10,940 nucleotides of DNA from Tannerellaceae bacterium (GCA_031279915.1 JAITHO010000203.1:1-10940); one strand, 5' to 3'; shown: positions 1-7,119, numbered from the stretch's first letter. A program made the numbers and translations. Notes: a model not told the origin generated them from the sequence alone.

Positions 1-2
1 CG

Positions 3-68
3 CGCGAAACTAATTCCTGGAAAATTCCCTCGCTGCTATTCAACGACGTTGATTTCAGCGGACTTTAG
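3..68 (+). CDS. Possible C-terminal end of a rightward gene (partial)
   Basis: The third forward frame is open from the window edge to a TAG at 66-68 and reads as a plausible protein tail (NSWKIPSLLFNDVDFSGL). It is followed 24 nt later by a strong rightward intrinsic terminator, which is what the end of a rightward gene should look like. Twenty-one codons are too few to assign a family. The first forward frame is also open, to a TAA at 139-141, but that frame would run through most of the terminator stem, so I prefer the shorter reading. No function is proposed. Confidence 0.35.
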   Translation, partial: RETNSWKIPSLLFNDVDFSGL

Positions 69-92
69 AAAACCTCGGTTTTACTTTGCCTT

Positions 93-157
93 CCCTCGAT
101 TACACGACTTTGGCGGGGACTATTTCAGCCAATTCGTGTAATTCGAGGGATTTTTTT
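93..157 (+). terminator. Rho-independent terminator, rightward
   Basis: CCCTCGATTACACGA (93-107) pairs with TCGTGTAATTCGAGGG (134-149): 15 bp with one bulged T. Inside it TTGGC (110-114) can pair with GCCAA (128-132), extending the stem. An A and seven T residues (151-157) follow directly. The T run lies on the right-hand side only, so it ends rightward transcription, presumably that of the gene ending near 68, and shields the repeat array from read-through. Confidence 0.8.
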
Positions 158-163
158 GGGCCG

Positions 164-655
164 ATGACAAGCTTTCCCAAACTTCAGAAAGCTTGAATTG
201 AAATTCCGACAGCCATTCTGAAACTTCAGAAGGCTTGAATCGATTTTCCGACAGCCATTCTGAAACTTCAGAAGGCTTGAAATGATTTTCCGACAGCCAT
301 TCTGAAACTTCAGGAGGCTTGAATCGATTTTCCGACAGCCATTCTGAAACTTCAGGAAGCTTGAATCAATTTCCCGACAGCCATTCTGAAACTTCAGTAA
401 GCTTGAATTGATTTCCCGACAACCATTCTGAAACTTCAGGAGGCTTGAATCGATTTCCCGACAGCCCTTCGTAAACTTACGAAAGCTTGAATCGATTTTC
501 CGACAGCCCTTCGTAAACTTACGAAAGCTTGAATCGAAATTCCGACAGCCATTCGTAAACTTACGAAAGCTCGAATCGAAATTCCGACAGCCCTTCGTAA
601 ACTTACGAAAGCTTGAAATGAAATGCTGGCAAGCTTTCGTAAAGTTTACTAGAGG
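164..655. repeat. 42-bp tandem repeat array with a dyad in every unit
   Basis: About eleven consecutive units with a period of exactly 42 bp: the CCGAC word recurs at 206, 248, 290, 332, 374, 416, 458, 500, 542 and 584, with a degenerate copy at each end. There are no unique spacers. Each unit carries a near-perfect dyad, TTCTGAA-AC-TTCAGAA (perfect at 216-231 and 258-273; one wobble or mismatch at 300, 342, 384 and 426). In the right-hand units it becomes TTCGTAA-AC-TTACGAA (468, 510, 552 and 594, all perfect). In the first units AGCC and GGCT extend the stem past a single bulged A. Between dyads lies a conserved segment with AAGCTTGAAT, an ATCGAT-like core and CCGACAGCC. The forward strand is closed by stops in all frames. 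One leftward frame stays open but has no start codon. The function is unknown; protein-binding dyads or RNA hairpins are both possible. Confidence 0.95.
597..649 (-). other. Long hairpin at the operon-proximal edge of the array
   Basis: GTAAACTTACGAAAGCTTG (597-615) pairs with CAAGCTTTCGTAAAGTTTAC (630-649) as a 19-bp stem with one bulged A and a 14-nt loop. It lies 16 nt beyond the stop codon of the leftward GH43/ceramidase-like gene, so it would form in that transcript's 3' end. No T run follows on the leftward strand, so it is not a canonical intrinsic terminator. It could act as a 3' stabilising or processing stem. It arises because the last array unit is followed by an inverted copy of its own right half. 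Confidence 0.7.
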
Positions 656-665
656 GCGGGAGGGG

Positions 666-2876
666 TCATTTCATCCAGTCGGGGGTCCAGATTACTGTGC
701 CGTCGTCGAGGCGGTGGTCGCCGGGGCCTTGTGTGGTTCGCATCAGGCCGGTGACGATGTAGTAGTTGCGCAGGAGGCGGGTCAGAACGGCTTCGCCTTC
801 GCCGGCTGCTCTGACGGGGCCCCAGTCGGCGCCGTATCCTCCGAGAGCTGCGGAGCGAACGTCGGGCACGTAGGTTGGCCATTTGCCTCCGTTCCATGCA
901 TAGCCAAAGAAGAAGGGCACGGCGTATGGAGCCATCTCTCGCTTCCAGTCGATTTGGAACTTGATGAAGGGTTCGCCGGGGAAGGTGGCTATGGCGTAGC
1001 GATGGTTGAGTACGATGGTTGAGAAGTGGATGCGGGCCACGTCGCTGTCGAAGCGGTTGGCAAGGTCGAGCGAGTCGGTCATGACCAGCATTGAGGGCTC
1101 ATCATTTGGGTTTGGGAAGAGCTCTCGGGCGAGGGCTACGGCTTCGATGCCAATTAGCTTGCCCATGCGGGCTACCATGTTGTAGAAATGTTGTGGCTCG
1201 GAGCCGTCGGTTGGGGTTTTGAAGAGGGCGCATTGGTTGCCGGCTCCGCCTTGTATGAAGAGGCAGTTGAGGCTGTTGTTGAAGGCATCTTCAACGTATC
1301 GGGTGGCATATCCAACGTAGTCGGCTGAGATAATTGAGCGCAGGTCGACGAGTGCGTCGGGGTGACAGGCGTAATTCATGATGAGGGCCCGCGCTTTGCC
1401 TTTGGCGTCGTCGATCCGGATGATGCCAACAGAGGGATCGACAGGGCCGAACGGTATGCGTTCTTTATTCAGGTACTGAAAATGTTGTTCGGGGTCGGCG
1501 TACCAGGCTTCTCGGGCATGTCCGTTGTCGCGCACTATGAGGCGGTTGAAGGTGAGCTGCGGGGTGGCGCGGTGTCCTCCGGATATTCGGGCTTCGAACA
1601 TGTTTGCGGCTGCGCGGTCAATAACTTCGGTGAGTTGGGCGGCGATTTTGTTGCGGTCGGATGCTCCGGAATGGGTATGCGACGGACAGAAGTATAGCTC
1701 GCTCAGATTGTGCTTTTTCTTGAGCGATTGTAGGAGTGCGTCGTTTGTATATCCTCCGAGATCGAATGACAGGAAGGCTATCCTTTGTCCGTTGAGGCTT
1801 AGGATAAGGCTTCGTGCGTATAGGGAATCGTGCACGGTTCTGTTCTGCGGGTTTTCGGGAGTTATATTAAGCTTGGCAGTTCCGGCCCAGAGCTTGTTGT
1901 CGGTTTGCACTACCTTCTGTATGGTTCCGTCGGGGTTGTAATAGAGTTTGTCGACGCATACGGAGCGCAGCCAGTCGTTCGCTTCGCCGTTCTTGTGCGA
2001 AAGCTGGCTGTTGTGATAGAAGGCGTACCATTGTCCCTTGTATTCAACTATGGATCCGTGGTTAGTGTAGCTGTCGGTTGGATCCATGTAGATACCCTGA
2101 TGCGTCCATGGTCCGAGAGGGCTTTTGCTGGTGGCGTATCTCATGCGATTATCGCCGGCCACGCCTTCCTTGTCGTTTCCTTCGTCGTGGTTGTCAGAAT
2201 AGGATAGGTAATAGATGCCGTTGCGCTTGTGAATCCAGGTAGCTTCGTGGAAATCAACGAGGCCTTCCATGGTTCGCATCTCTCCGTCAATCTCCATCAT
2301 ATTGTCTTTTAGCTTTCCGGCTTTGCAAACCCCTCCTCCTCCGTGATAAAAGTAAGCCTGTCCGTCGTCGTCAACGAATACGCAAGGGTCGATGAGGGGG
2401 TCGATGTTTGGGATGAATCCAACGACGGTGAAGTCGCTCGCAGGTTTCTTGCTGGTGGCTACGCCTATTTTCCAGGTTCGGTTCCATGGGTCTTCGCTTG
2501 GGTGCGGAAAGTAGAAGTAATAAGTTCCGTTCCGATAAACGCAGTCGGGGGCCCACATGAACTTGGCATTGTTCCTTAGCGGCTTTCCCCATGGCACCTG
2601 GCTGGCTCGCAGAATTTCTCCGTGATCCGTCCAGTTAACCATATCATCCGTCGAAAACACATGGTACTCGTCCATCAAGTCGCATCCTCTGGGCGGAGAG
2701 ATGTCGTGCGAAGCATAGATGTACAGCCTCCCGTCCTTCCATACCCGAGCCGAAGGATCAGCCGTATATATATGTTTAATAATAGGATTATTCTGAGCCG
2801 ATAGTCCGAACACGCCCGCCGCTCCAATCAATAGAGTAGCAATTAAGAGTTGTGATAATATTTTAAGATGTTTCAT
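666..2876 (-). CDS. Exported GH43 glycosidase fused to a neutral-ceramidase-like domain
   Basis: This is a 736-residue two-domain enzyme. Residues 1-27 form a Sec signal peptide (LSA before Gln28), so it is exported, probably to the periplasm. Residues ~33-325 are a GH43 five-bladed beta-propeller. D40 in TADPSARVW fits the catalytic base, D163 in PLIDP the pKa modulator, E211 in FHEATWIHKRNG the acid, and H273 in TNHGS the conserved active-site His. Known GH43 enzymes are mainly arabinofuranosidases, xylosidases, arabinanases and galactosidases; I cannot fix the subfamily. Residues ~329-715 match the neutral/alkaline ceramidase-like family: WAGTAKLNITP at its start, SHTHSG (399-404), NYACHPDAL (501-509), SADYVGYA (517-524), QGGAGN (542-547), FPGEPF (632-637). 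H400/H402, H505, E635 and Y681 could be zinc ligands. The serine nucleophile motif of true ceramidases is absent. It is the last gene of the operon, 19 nt after the beta-helix gene. Domain calls are firm; substrates are unknown. Confidence 0.93.
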   Translation of the reverse strand: MKHLKILSQLLIATLLIGAAGVFGLSAQNNPIIKHIYTADPSARVWKDGRLYIYASHDISPPRGCDLMDEYHVFSTDDMVNWTDHGEILRASQVPWGKPLRNNAKFMWAPDCVYRNGTYYFYFPHPSEDPWNRTWKIGVATSKKPASDFTVVGFIPNIDPLIDPCVFVDDDGQAYFYHGGGGVCKAGKLKDNMMEIDGEMRTMEGLVDFHEATWIHKRNGIYYLSYSDNHDEGNDKEGVAGDNRMRYATSKSPLGPWTHQGIYMDPTDSYTNHGSIVEYKGQWYAFYHNSQLSHKNGEANDWLRSVCVDKLYYNPDGTIQKVVQTDNKLWAGTAKLNITPENPQNRTVHDSLYARSLILSLNGQRIAFLSFDLGGYTNDALLQSLKKKHNLSELYFCPSHTHSGASDRNKIAAQLTEVIDRAAANMFEARISGGHRATPQLTFNRLIVRDNGHAREAWYADPEQHFQYLNKERIPFGPVDPSVGIIRIDDAKGKARALIMNYACHPDALVDLRSIISADYVGYATRYVEDAFNNSLNCLFIQGGAGNQCALFKTPTDGSEPQHFYNMVARMGKLIGIEAVALARELFPNPNDEPSMLVMTDSLDLANRFDSDVARIHFSTIVLNHRYAIATFPGEPFIKFQIDWKREMAPYAVPFFFGYAWNGGKWPTYVPDVRSAALGGYGADWGPVRAAGEGEAVLTRLLRNYYIVTGLMRTTQGPGDHRLDDGTVIWTPDWMK

Positions 2877-2895
2877 GGTAGATATGCCTCATTAG

Positions 2896-4209
2896 TTATT
2901 CGGTACCTATGTTGCCTTGCACGTAGGTATTCTTTCCATTATTTATAATATTCACCTTGCCCTTGACGGTATTCTCGCTAACGATAGCACGCGAAACCTT
3001 CTCATCAATCGAAACCTGCGGAGCCTGGCTCATGAAGTCGCATCCCCGAACCACTATCGTTCCGCTCTTAGCCTGTATGGCAGCCCGTCCCTCCTTGTTC
3101 CTGTCCCATTGCACGAAGATGCAGTCAGAGAATCCAACCGTACCCGTGCCGGCTATAACTGCGTTTTGGTTGCATGGCCCCCAGAAAGCGCAGTTCACAA
3201 AGCGAACATTGCCGCGATTGGCCTCGGTGACGACCACCATAGTTGGATCGACGCCGTCCATGGCAACAAACTCGCCGTTGGAGATCAGCAGTCCGTAGGG
3301 AGCGCTTTGCTCCACGAGTATGGAATTATGGCAAGCGTCGGCTCCGATTCCGAGGAAGTTGCCGTTGCATGCCCCTCGCGAGCCAGAGCTTGCTCCGAAC
3401 TTGTATCCGGTTTTATATCCGAAGCAGAAAGTATTGAGAACGTAATGCCAATCAGTACGCTCGAAGATAAAAGCCTCGCCGTTCTCTTTTTGCCATTTAA
3501 AGAGCGTCGGCTTCATGCTCCACCACGGATTCCAATGTACGTTCTCAATCCTTCCGATGTCGTAGATGCCATCCACAAAAATTCCTCGACGCAGAGGCTG
3601 TCCGCTGATGTTGCGGATAAGCGCCCTCTCATTCTTCGAAGCGTCGATAGCGTTATATGGATTGAGCATCTCGATGTCGAGGAGCGCCGGATTCTTGCCG
3701 CGCATGGCAATTCCCCAGGGGAAGGCTTCCGGAATCTTTTCGGGATCCTGCGTAGGCCAGTACATCACGACGCCTCGCAGAGTGCTGTTGGTGTTGAGCG
3801 TGATGGCCGGCGCAGCGCTTTCATTGCCACGGTTGCCGGTTATCAGCAAAGTTGTGCCGTCGTCGCCCGGCTTTGGAAGCCCTTCGTTTCGGATGCCATT
3901 GTGCGAGGGCACCGATTCAATGCTCCCCTTGAGGGTAACAGCCTGCGGAATATTGATGCTCCCCGCTAGCAAATAAGTTCCGCGAGGAATATAAACCGTT
4001 CCGCCCAGCTTGCCGAAGGAGTCGAGAGCCTTCTGGAAGGCTTGGGTGTCGTCGGTAGTTCCGTCGCCTTTAGCTCCGAAAGTTGTTACGGATACCACAT
4101 CGACCGATTCGGGATAAGGTCGGATGTCGGCCCTGCGTCTTTGCTCCTGCCCAAACAGAATGTTGGCGGAGATGAGGAGGGCGATTGTAAGGATAACTGT
4201 TCTGTTCAT
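2896..4209 (-). CDS. Exported pectate-lyase-superfamily (right-handed beta-helix) protein
   Basis: This 437-residue protein has a Sec signal peptide (1-20, LFG before Gln21). Residues ~36-130 carry the start of the Pectate_lyase_3 / GH28-GH55-related fold: VTTFGAKGDGTTDDTQAF (41-58), then GGTVYIPRGTYLLAGSI (69-85). The rest is made of short strand-turn repeats rich in Asn, Gly, Val and Ile (for example VRFVNCAFWGP, VGFSDCIFVQWD, IVVRGCDFMSQ), typical of parallel beta-helix rungs. Members of this superfamily include polysaccharide lyases, glycoside hydrolases and non-catalytic binding proteins. I cannot identify a catalytic triad, so enzymatic action is inferred only from the fold and the PUL setting. 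It sits 19 nt upstream of the GH43 fusion gene, so the two are probably co-translated. A 214-nt gap separates it from the upstream lipoprotein gene. Confidence 0.88.
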   Translation of the reverse strand: MNRTVILTIALLISANILFGQEQRRRADIRPYPESVDVVSVTTFGAKGDGTTDDTQAFQKALDSFGKLGGTVYIPRGTYLLAGSINIPQAVTLKGSIESVPSHNGIRNEGLPKPGDDGTTLLITGNRGNESAAPAITLNTNSTLRGVVMYWPTQDPEKIPEAFPWGIAMRGKNPALLDIEMLNPYNAIDASKNERALIRNISGQPLRRGIFVDGIYDIGRIENVHWNPWWSMKPTLFKWQKENGEAFIFERTDWHYVLNTFCFGYKTGYKFGASSGSRGACNGNFLGIGADACHNSILVEQSAPYGLLISNGEFVAMDGVDPTMVVVTEANRGNVRFVNCAFWGPCNQNAVIAGTGTVGFSDCIFVQWDRNKEGRAAIQAKSGTIVVRGCDFMSQAPQVSIDEKVSRAIVSENTVKGKVNIINNGKNTYVQGNIGTE

Positions 4210-4252
4210 AATGTTTGTATATGTTTTAGTGCTTGATAAGCAGTTTTAATGA

Positions 4253-4280
4253 GCCGCCTCCGTGAAATTACGGAGGCGGC
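4253..4280 (-). promoter_or_regulatory. Intra-operon GC-rich hairpin
   Basis: GCCGCCTCCGT (4253-4263) and ACGGAGGCGGC (4270-4280) form a perfect 11-bp, strongly GC-rich stem around a 6-nt loop. It lies 43 nt upstream of the beta-helix gene start, in the only long gap within the operon. On the leftward strand the stem is followed by TCATTAAAAC and not by a T run, so it is not a classic terminator. It could partly end transcription or stabilise the downstream message, giving unequal expression of the uptake genes and the enzyme genes. The stem is seen directly; its role is inferred. Confidence 0.7.
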
Positions 4281-4299
4281 CGGGACTTTTATGTATAAG

Positions 4300-4440
4300 C
4301 TAATGTTTGGATAACCTTTGAATCTTTTTGCCTTGTCCCGGAAGAGTGAAGGAAAGCGGAGCTCCTTCCTCCTCCGGTTGGGTCGCCGCATTGTATGCAG
4401 CTTCTATGGATCTACTAATTACTTCATGGAACTGTGATCT
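4300..4440 (-). pseudogene. Possible remnant of a lost gene (C-terminal piece)
   Basis: In the gap after the DUF3823 gene, one leftward frame is open for 46 codons to a TAG at 4300-4302. It has no start codon and reads like a real protein tail: VISRSIEAAYNAATQPEEEG, then APLSFTLPGQGKKIQRLSKH. The IEAAY-type helix is reminiscent of the C-terminal end of Gfo/Idh/MocA oxidoreductases, which often occur in PULs, but this is a weak resemblance from memory. The frame overlaps the last five codons of the DUF3823 gene and is closed upstream by TAG and TGA. A deletion that removed most of a gene would explain both the tail and the unusually long gap. Chance open sequence is the alternative. Confidence 0.3.
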
Positions 4441-5185
4441 TCACTATCGGCGAATAATTATGCTTGCGATTAGCGTCGTTAACCGATGCTCCCACCCGCA
4501 CGTAGTAGGTGTATCCCGACTTAACGGGGAGGGGGCCTATGGTGTAGAGGTTGCTTGTTTCGCTGTCGCCAACTTCGTCTTTCCAGCTTTTGTTGATCTG
4601 AATGCGACGGTTGTTGTACTCGCCAATGTCTATCCTGCTATCTGCACCGTTGCCGCAGAAAGTGGTAAGGCTCAGGAAGGGCATAATCTCGTAGAGATTT
4701 GGCAACCCCTCGCGTCGTGGAGCTTTCAGCCGGCAAGTGAGAGTAAGATCGGTACCGCTAAGCGTAGCATTGAAGTCTATCACCTGGAGGTATGGCGTAA
4801 CGGTGAAGTCCTGCTCATGAGTTTTCTTGAGCACAACGTTCTTAACCGTATCGCACGGCCAGAAGGGGCCTCCGTAGGGAAGCATATCGTAGGTACCGGC
4901 AAAGAGCTTCGAGTTATTATATGTTCCGTCTTGCTTCACTGCCAGCGATTGATGATTGGGGATTCCTTCTTCCCAGCTGCGCTCCCAGATTCGTATCGAC
5001 CAGTCGTTTTGCGAGGAGAGAAGGTTCTCGCCCGTATAAGAGTCGATTATCTTCCCGTGGAAACGTGCGTCGGGCGCGTCCCAGTTATCTATTCCCATGC
5101 ATGAAGCCAAACCGATTACGGCTGCTCCAAGCATCACTGTATATAATATATGTTTCTTCATATTCATGCGCTTATTATGGTTCAT
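4424..5185 (-). CDS. DUF3823-type surface lipoprotein (SusE/SusF position)
   Basis: This 253-residue lipoprotein has a lipobox, LASC, with acylated Cys29. The start is uncertain: Met1 lies 2 nt past the susD-like stop, but MKKHILYTVMLG at Met9 (start near 5161) gives a more normal signal peptide. The mature part begins GIDNWDAPDARFHGKIID, followed by a carboxypeptidase-regulatory-like beta-sandwich (residues ~40-130) with DGTYNNSKLFAGTYDMLP and DFTVTPYLQV. This pattern is typical of DUF3823 proteins, which usually follow SusD genes. A second beta-sandwich (~131-253) ends with a fibronectin-like TYYVRVGASV strand. By position it is the SusE/SusF equivalent, an outer-surface glycan-binding protein, although DUF3823 is not homologous to SusE itself. 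Ligand binding is inferred from context. Confidence 0.87.
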   Translation of the reverse strand: MNHNKRMNMKKHILYTVMLGAAVIGLASCMGIDNWDAPDARFHGKIIDSYTGENLLSSQNDWSIRIWERSWEEGIPNHQSLAVKQDGTYNNSKLFAGTYDMLPYGGPFWPCDTVKNVVLKKTHEQDFTVTPYLQVIDFNATLSGTDLTLTCRLKAPRREGLPNLYEIMPFLSLTTFCGNGADSRIDIGEYNNRRIQINKSWKDEVGDSETSNLYTIGPLPVKSGYTYYVRVGASVNDANRKHNYSPIVKITVP

Positions 5186-5187
5186 AC

Positions 5188-7119
5188 TTAGCGAAGAGGA
5201 TTTTGGGGAAGTAGATTATTATTCTTGTTGATCTCGCCCTGCGGAATGCCTTCATAGAAGGCGCTCTTGGAGGCCGTCCACGTTTTATTGGTCGTTTCCC
5301 ATTCGTCGAGATAGATATACTTGCCTTCAGCCGGAATATGGTAGCACATTAACACGCGCGGCTTCCAAATGTTCAGCACGCGGTCAACAATGCGCCAGCG
5401 ACGCAAATCCCACCAGCGATGGTTCTCAAAAGCAAGTTCACGTTGGCGTTCGTCGCGTATGAACTGTAAGTTGCCGTCTATAGGATAGCCGTAGATTGCG
5501 CTGAGGTCGGTCGGATCGTCAACGGGACGGGTTACTTTGGCTCCGGCGCGATCGCGGATCTTTTCGATGTAGTCGAAGGCTTCCGTTTTGTTGCCCAGCT
5601 CGTAGGCCGCTTCGGCTGTGTTGAGATAGATCTCGCCGAGGCGGAACACAATCCAGTGCTGTCCGCTTCTATACTCGCGAACGTCGCTCGTGGCCATGTT
5701 CGGATTAATATACTTGCGTATGAAGGCTCCCGAACGGCAGTTGTTCTCATAATCTGTACCGTCATATAGCCCGTGAGTGCCGACGATTAGATGACCCTCG
5801 TATAGCTGCTGTCCTCCTTTACTTGCCAATATGCGATTCGTTCTCGCATTGATAGGAGCATTGTTGCTTCCGTCCTGAGCATCCGAAGCCGGTCCGGGGA
5901 AGGATACGTAGATGCCGCGCTGAATGCTGAAGGTCTTGCCGCGGAGTTCATCTCCGTCGAAATAGCAAGTTCCTCTCAAGCGAGGCTCCATGCCTTCGCG
6001 AATGTCGCTGCGCTCGTCAAAGCGAATGGGCTTTCCTTCGGCGTCAACGATCGCCGGAAAGTCGTACATCCGCATAAGATCGAGCGGAGGATAACTCTGG
6101 GCGCCAACGAAGCTCGACATATCGGGATTCGGACACATCATCGCATCGTACGAATGGCGCAGGCGTGTATCTCCCGGAACCGTTTGATCGTAATCCTTGA
6201 TGAAAATATTCTCAGGCGAAGATGCATCTATAAAGACGTTGGCAAAGTTCGTAGCCTTGTCAGGATAGTTCTTCGTGTAGAGAGAGTACAGTCCGGAGTT
6301 GTCGATCATCTTGCCTGCATCGTAGGCGTATTGGAAGAACTCGTTAGCCTTAGAGGGATCTATCCCTGCAAAACCTTGCTGATATGCCAGCTCGGTGTCG
6401 TAACCGAGGTATTGAGTGTATTTGGCAATAGTTCCGGCATAGAGCATGGTGCGCGACATCAGGGCGGCTGCGGCGTATCTGTTGGCGCGTCCGACTTCGG
6501 TTGTCGCTTTCATGTTGGTCATGGCGAACTGGAGGTCGTCGTGGATGAACTTCCAGGTATCGTACTCCGTTGCTCGCTTCACGTTGAGGGATTCCTTATC
6601 GGAAGTTGTCGGGTCTTGCACTTCGGTTACGATGGGCACTCCTCCGTAGCGCTTGGCAAGTCCGAAGTAGAAGTAGGCACGCAGGAAATATGCCTCTCCG
6701 AGCAGAGCATTGTACAAAGCTTCGTCGTAGGAGGATTTATAGTTGGGGAAGTTAACTATGAAGTTGTTCACTTCGCGGATGCGGTTGTATGGCCAGTATC
6801 CGAATCCGTTGTTGTTAACTCCCATCCAGCCATTGATTGCCTCGCCGCTCATATTCATCTGCGAGAATTTGCCGGCCTCCCAGTAGTTGCCGGGTCGATA
6901 GCCGGTTTCGCCGTTGTCGGGATTGCCTGAGCGCGAATAGTAGTTGAAATCTTCTATGGGGAGGTAATTATATAGGCCCGTAAAATATTTCTTGACGCCA
7001 AATTCGTTGCCGAATAACTCCGCTTCGCCCAAGATTCCTTTAGGCTCGAGGTCGAGATCGTTGCAAGAGCCGAATATGCATGCCAGCAGGGCTATGAATA
7101 ATATATGTTTGAGTTTCAT
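5188..7119 (-). CDS. SusD/RagB-family glycan-binding lipoprotein
   Basis: This 643-residue protein, at the long end of the family, has a lipobox FGSC with acylated Cys19 and is expected on the outer face of the outer membrane. SusD hallmarks are visible: the N-terminal segment NDLDLEPKG (20-28); the TPR-type helix pair with YNALLGEAYFLRAYFYFGLA (136-155) followed by KRYGGVPIV; the basic-aromatic helix near the end, RQRELAFENHRWWDLRRW (~558-575); and the C-terminal IPQGEINKNNNLLPQNP. It serves as the lid of the SusC transporter, binding the oligosaccharide and passing it to the barrel. It lies 14 nt after the SusC gene and 2 nt before the DUF3823 gene, so all three are tightly coupled. The ligand cannot be predicted from sequence alone. 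Confidence 0.97.
   Translation of the reverse strand: MKLKHILFIALLACIFGSCNDLDLEPKGILGEAELFGNEFGVKKYFTGLYNYLPIEDFNYYSRSGNPDNGETGYRPGNYWEAGKFSQMNMSGEAINGWMGVNNNGFGYWPYNRIREVNNFIVNFPNYKSSYDEALYNALLGEAYFLRAYFYFGLAKRYGGVPIVTEVQDPTTSDKESLNVKRATEYDTWKFIHDDLQFAMTNMKATTEVGRANRYAAAALMSRTMLYAGTIAKYTQYLGYDTELAYQQGFAGIDPSKANEFFQYAYDAGKMIDNSGLYSLYTKNYPDKATNFANVFIDASSPENIFIKDYDQTVPGDTRLRHSYDAMMCPNPDMSSFVGAQSYPPLDLMRMYDFPAIVDAEGKPIRFDERSDIREGMEPRLRGTCYFDGDELRGKTFSIQRGIYVSFPGPASDAQDGSNNAPINARTNRILASKGGQQLYEGHLIVGTHGLYDGTDYENNCRSGAFIRKYINPNMATSDVREYRSGQHWIVFRLGEIYLNTAEAAYELGNKTEAFDYIEKIRDRAGAKVTRPVDDPTDLSAIYGYPIDGNLQFIRDERQRELAFENHRWWDLRRWRIVDRVLNIWKPRVLMCYHIPAEGKYIYLDEWETTNKTWTASKSAFYEGIPQGEINKNNNLLPQNPLR

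Noticed and set aside
1..141. First-frame open reading from the window edge to TAA at 139-141
   Set aside because: It would run through most of the terminator stem; the third-frame stop at 66-68 leaves the terminator in the normal place after a gene.
164..655. CRISPR array
   Set aside because: The units are contiguous and conserved over all 42 bp, with no unique spacers between repeats and no cas genes in the window.
2917..3969. Long rightward ORF of 350 codons antisense to the beta-helix gene
   Set aside because: The opposite strand has a complete protein with signal peptide and recognised domain; the antisense translation shows no family features and is a by-product of codon use.
4206..4391. 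Leftward 61-codon ORF in the DUF3823/beta-helix gap
   Set aside because: It overlaps the GC-rich hairpin and the next gene's start, and its basic, low-information translation looks like chance. A different frame there gives the more protein-like tail.
4328..5104. Rightward 258-codon ORF antisense to the DUF3823 gene
   Set aside because: The leftward strand encodes a lipoprotein with a lipobox and DUF3823 motifs; the rightward reading lacks recognisable features.
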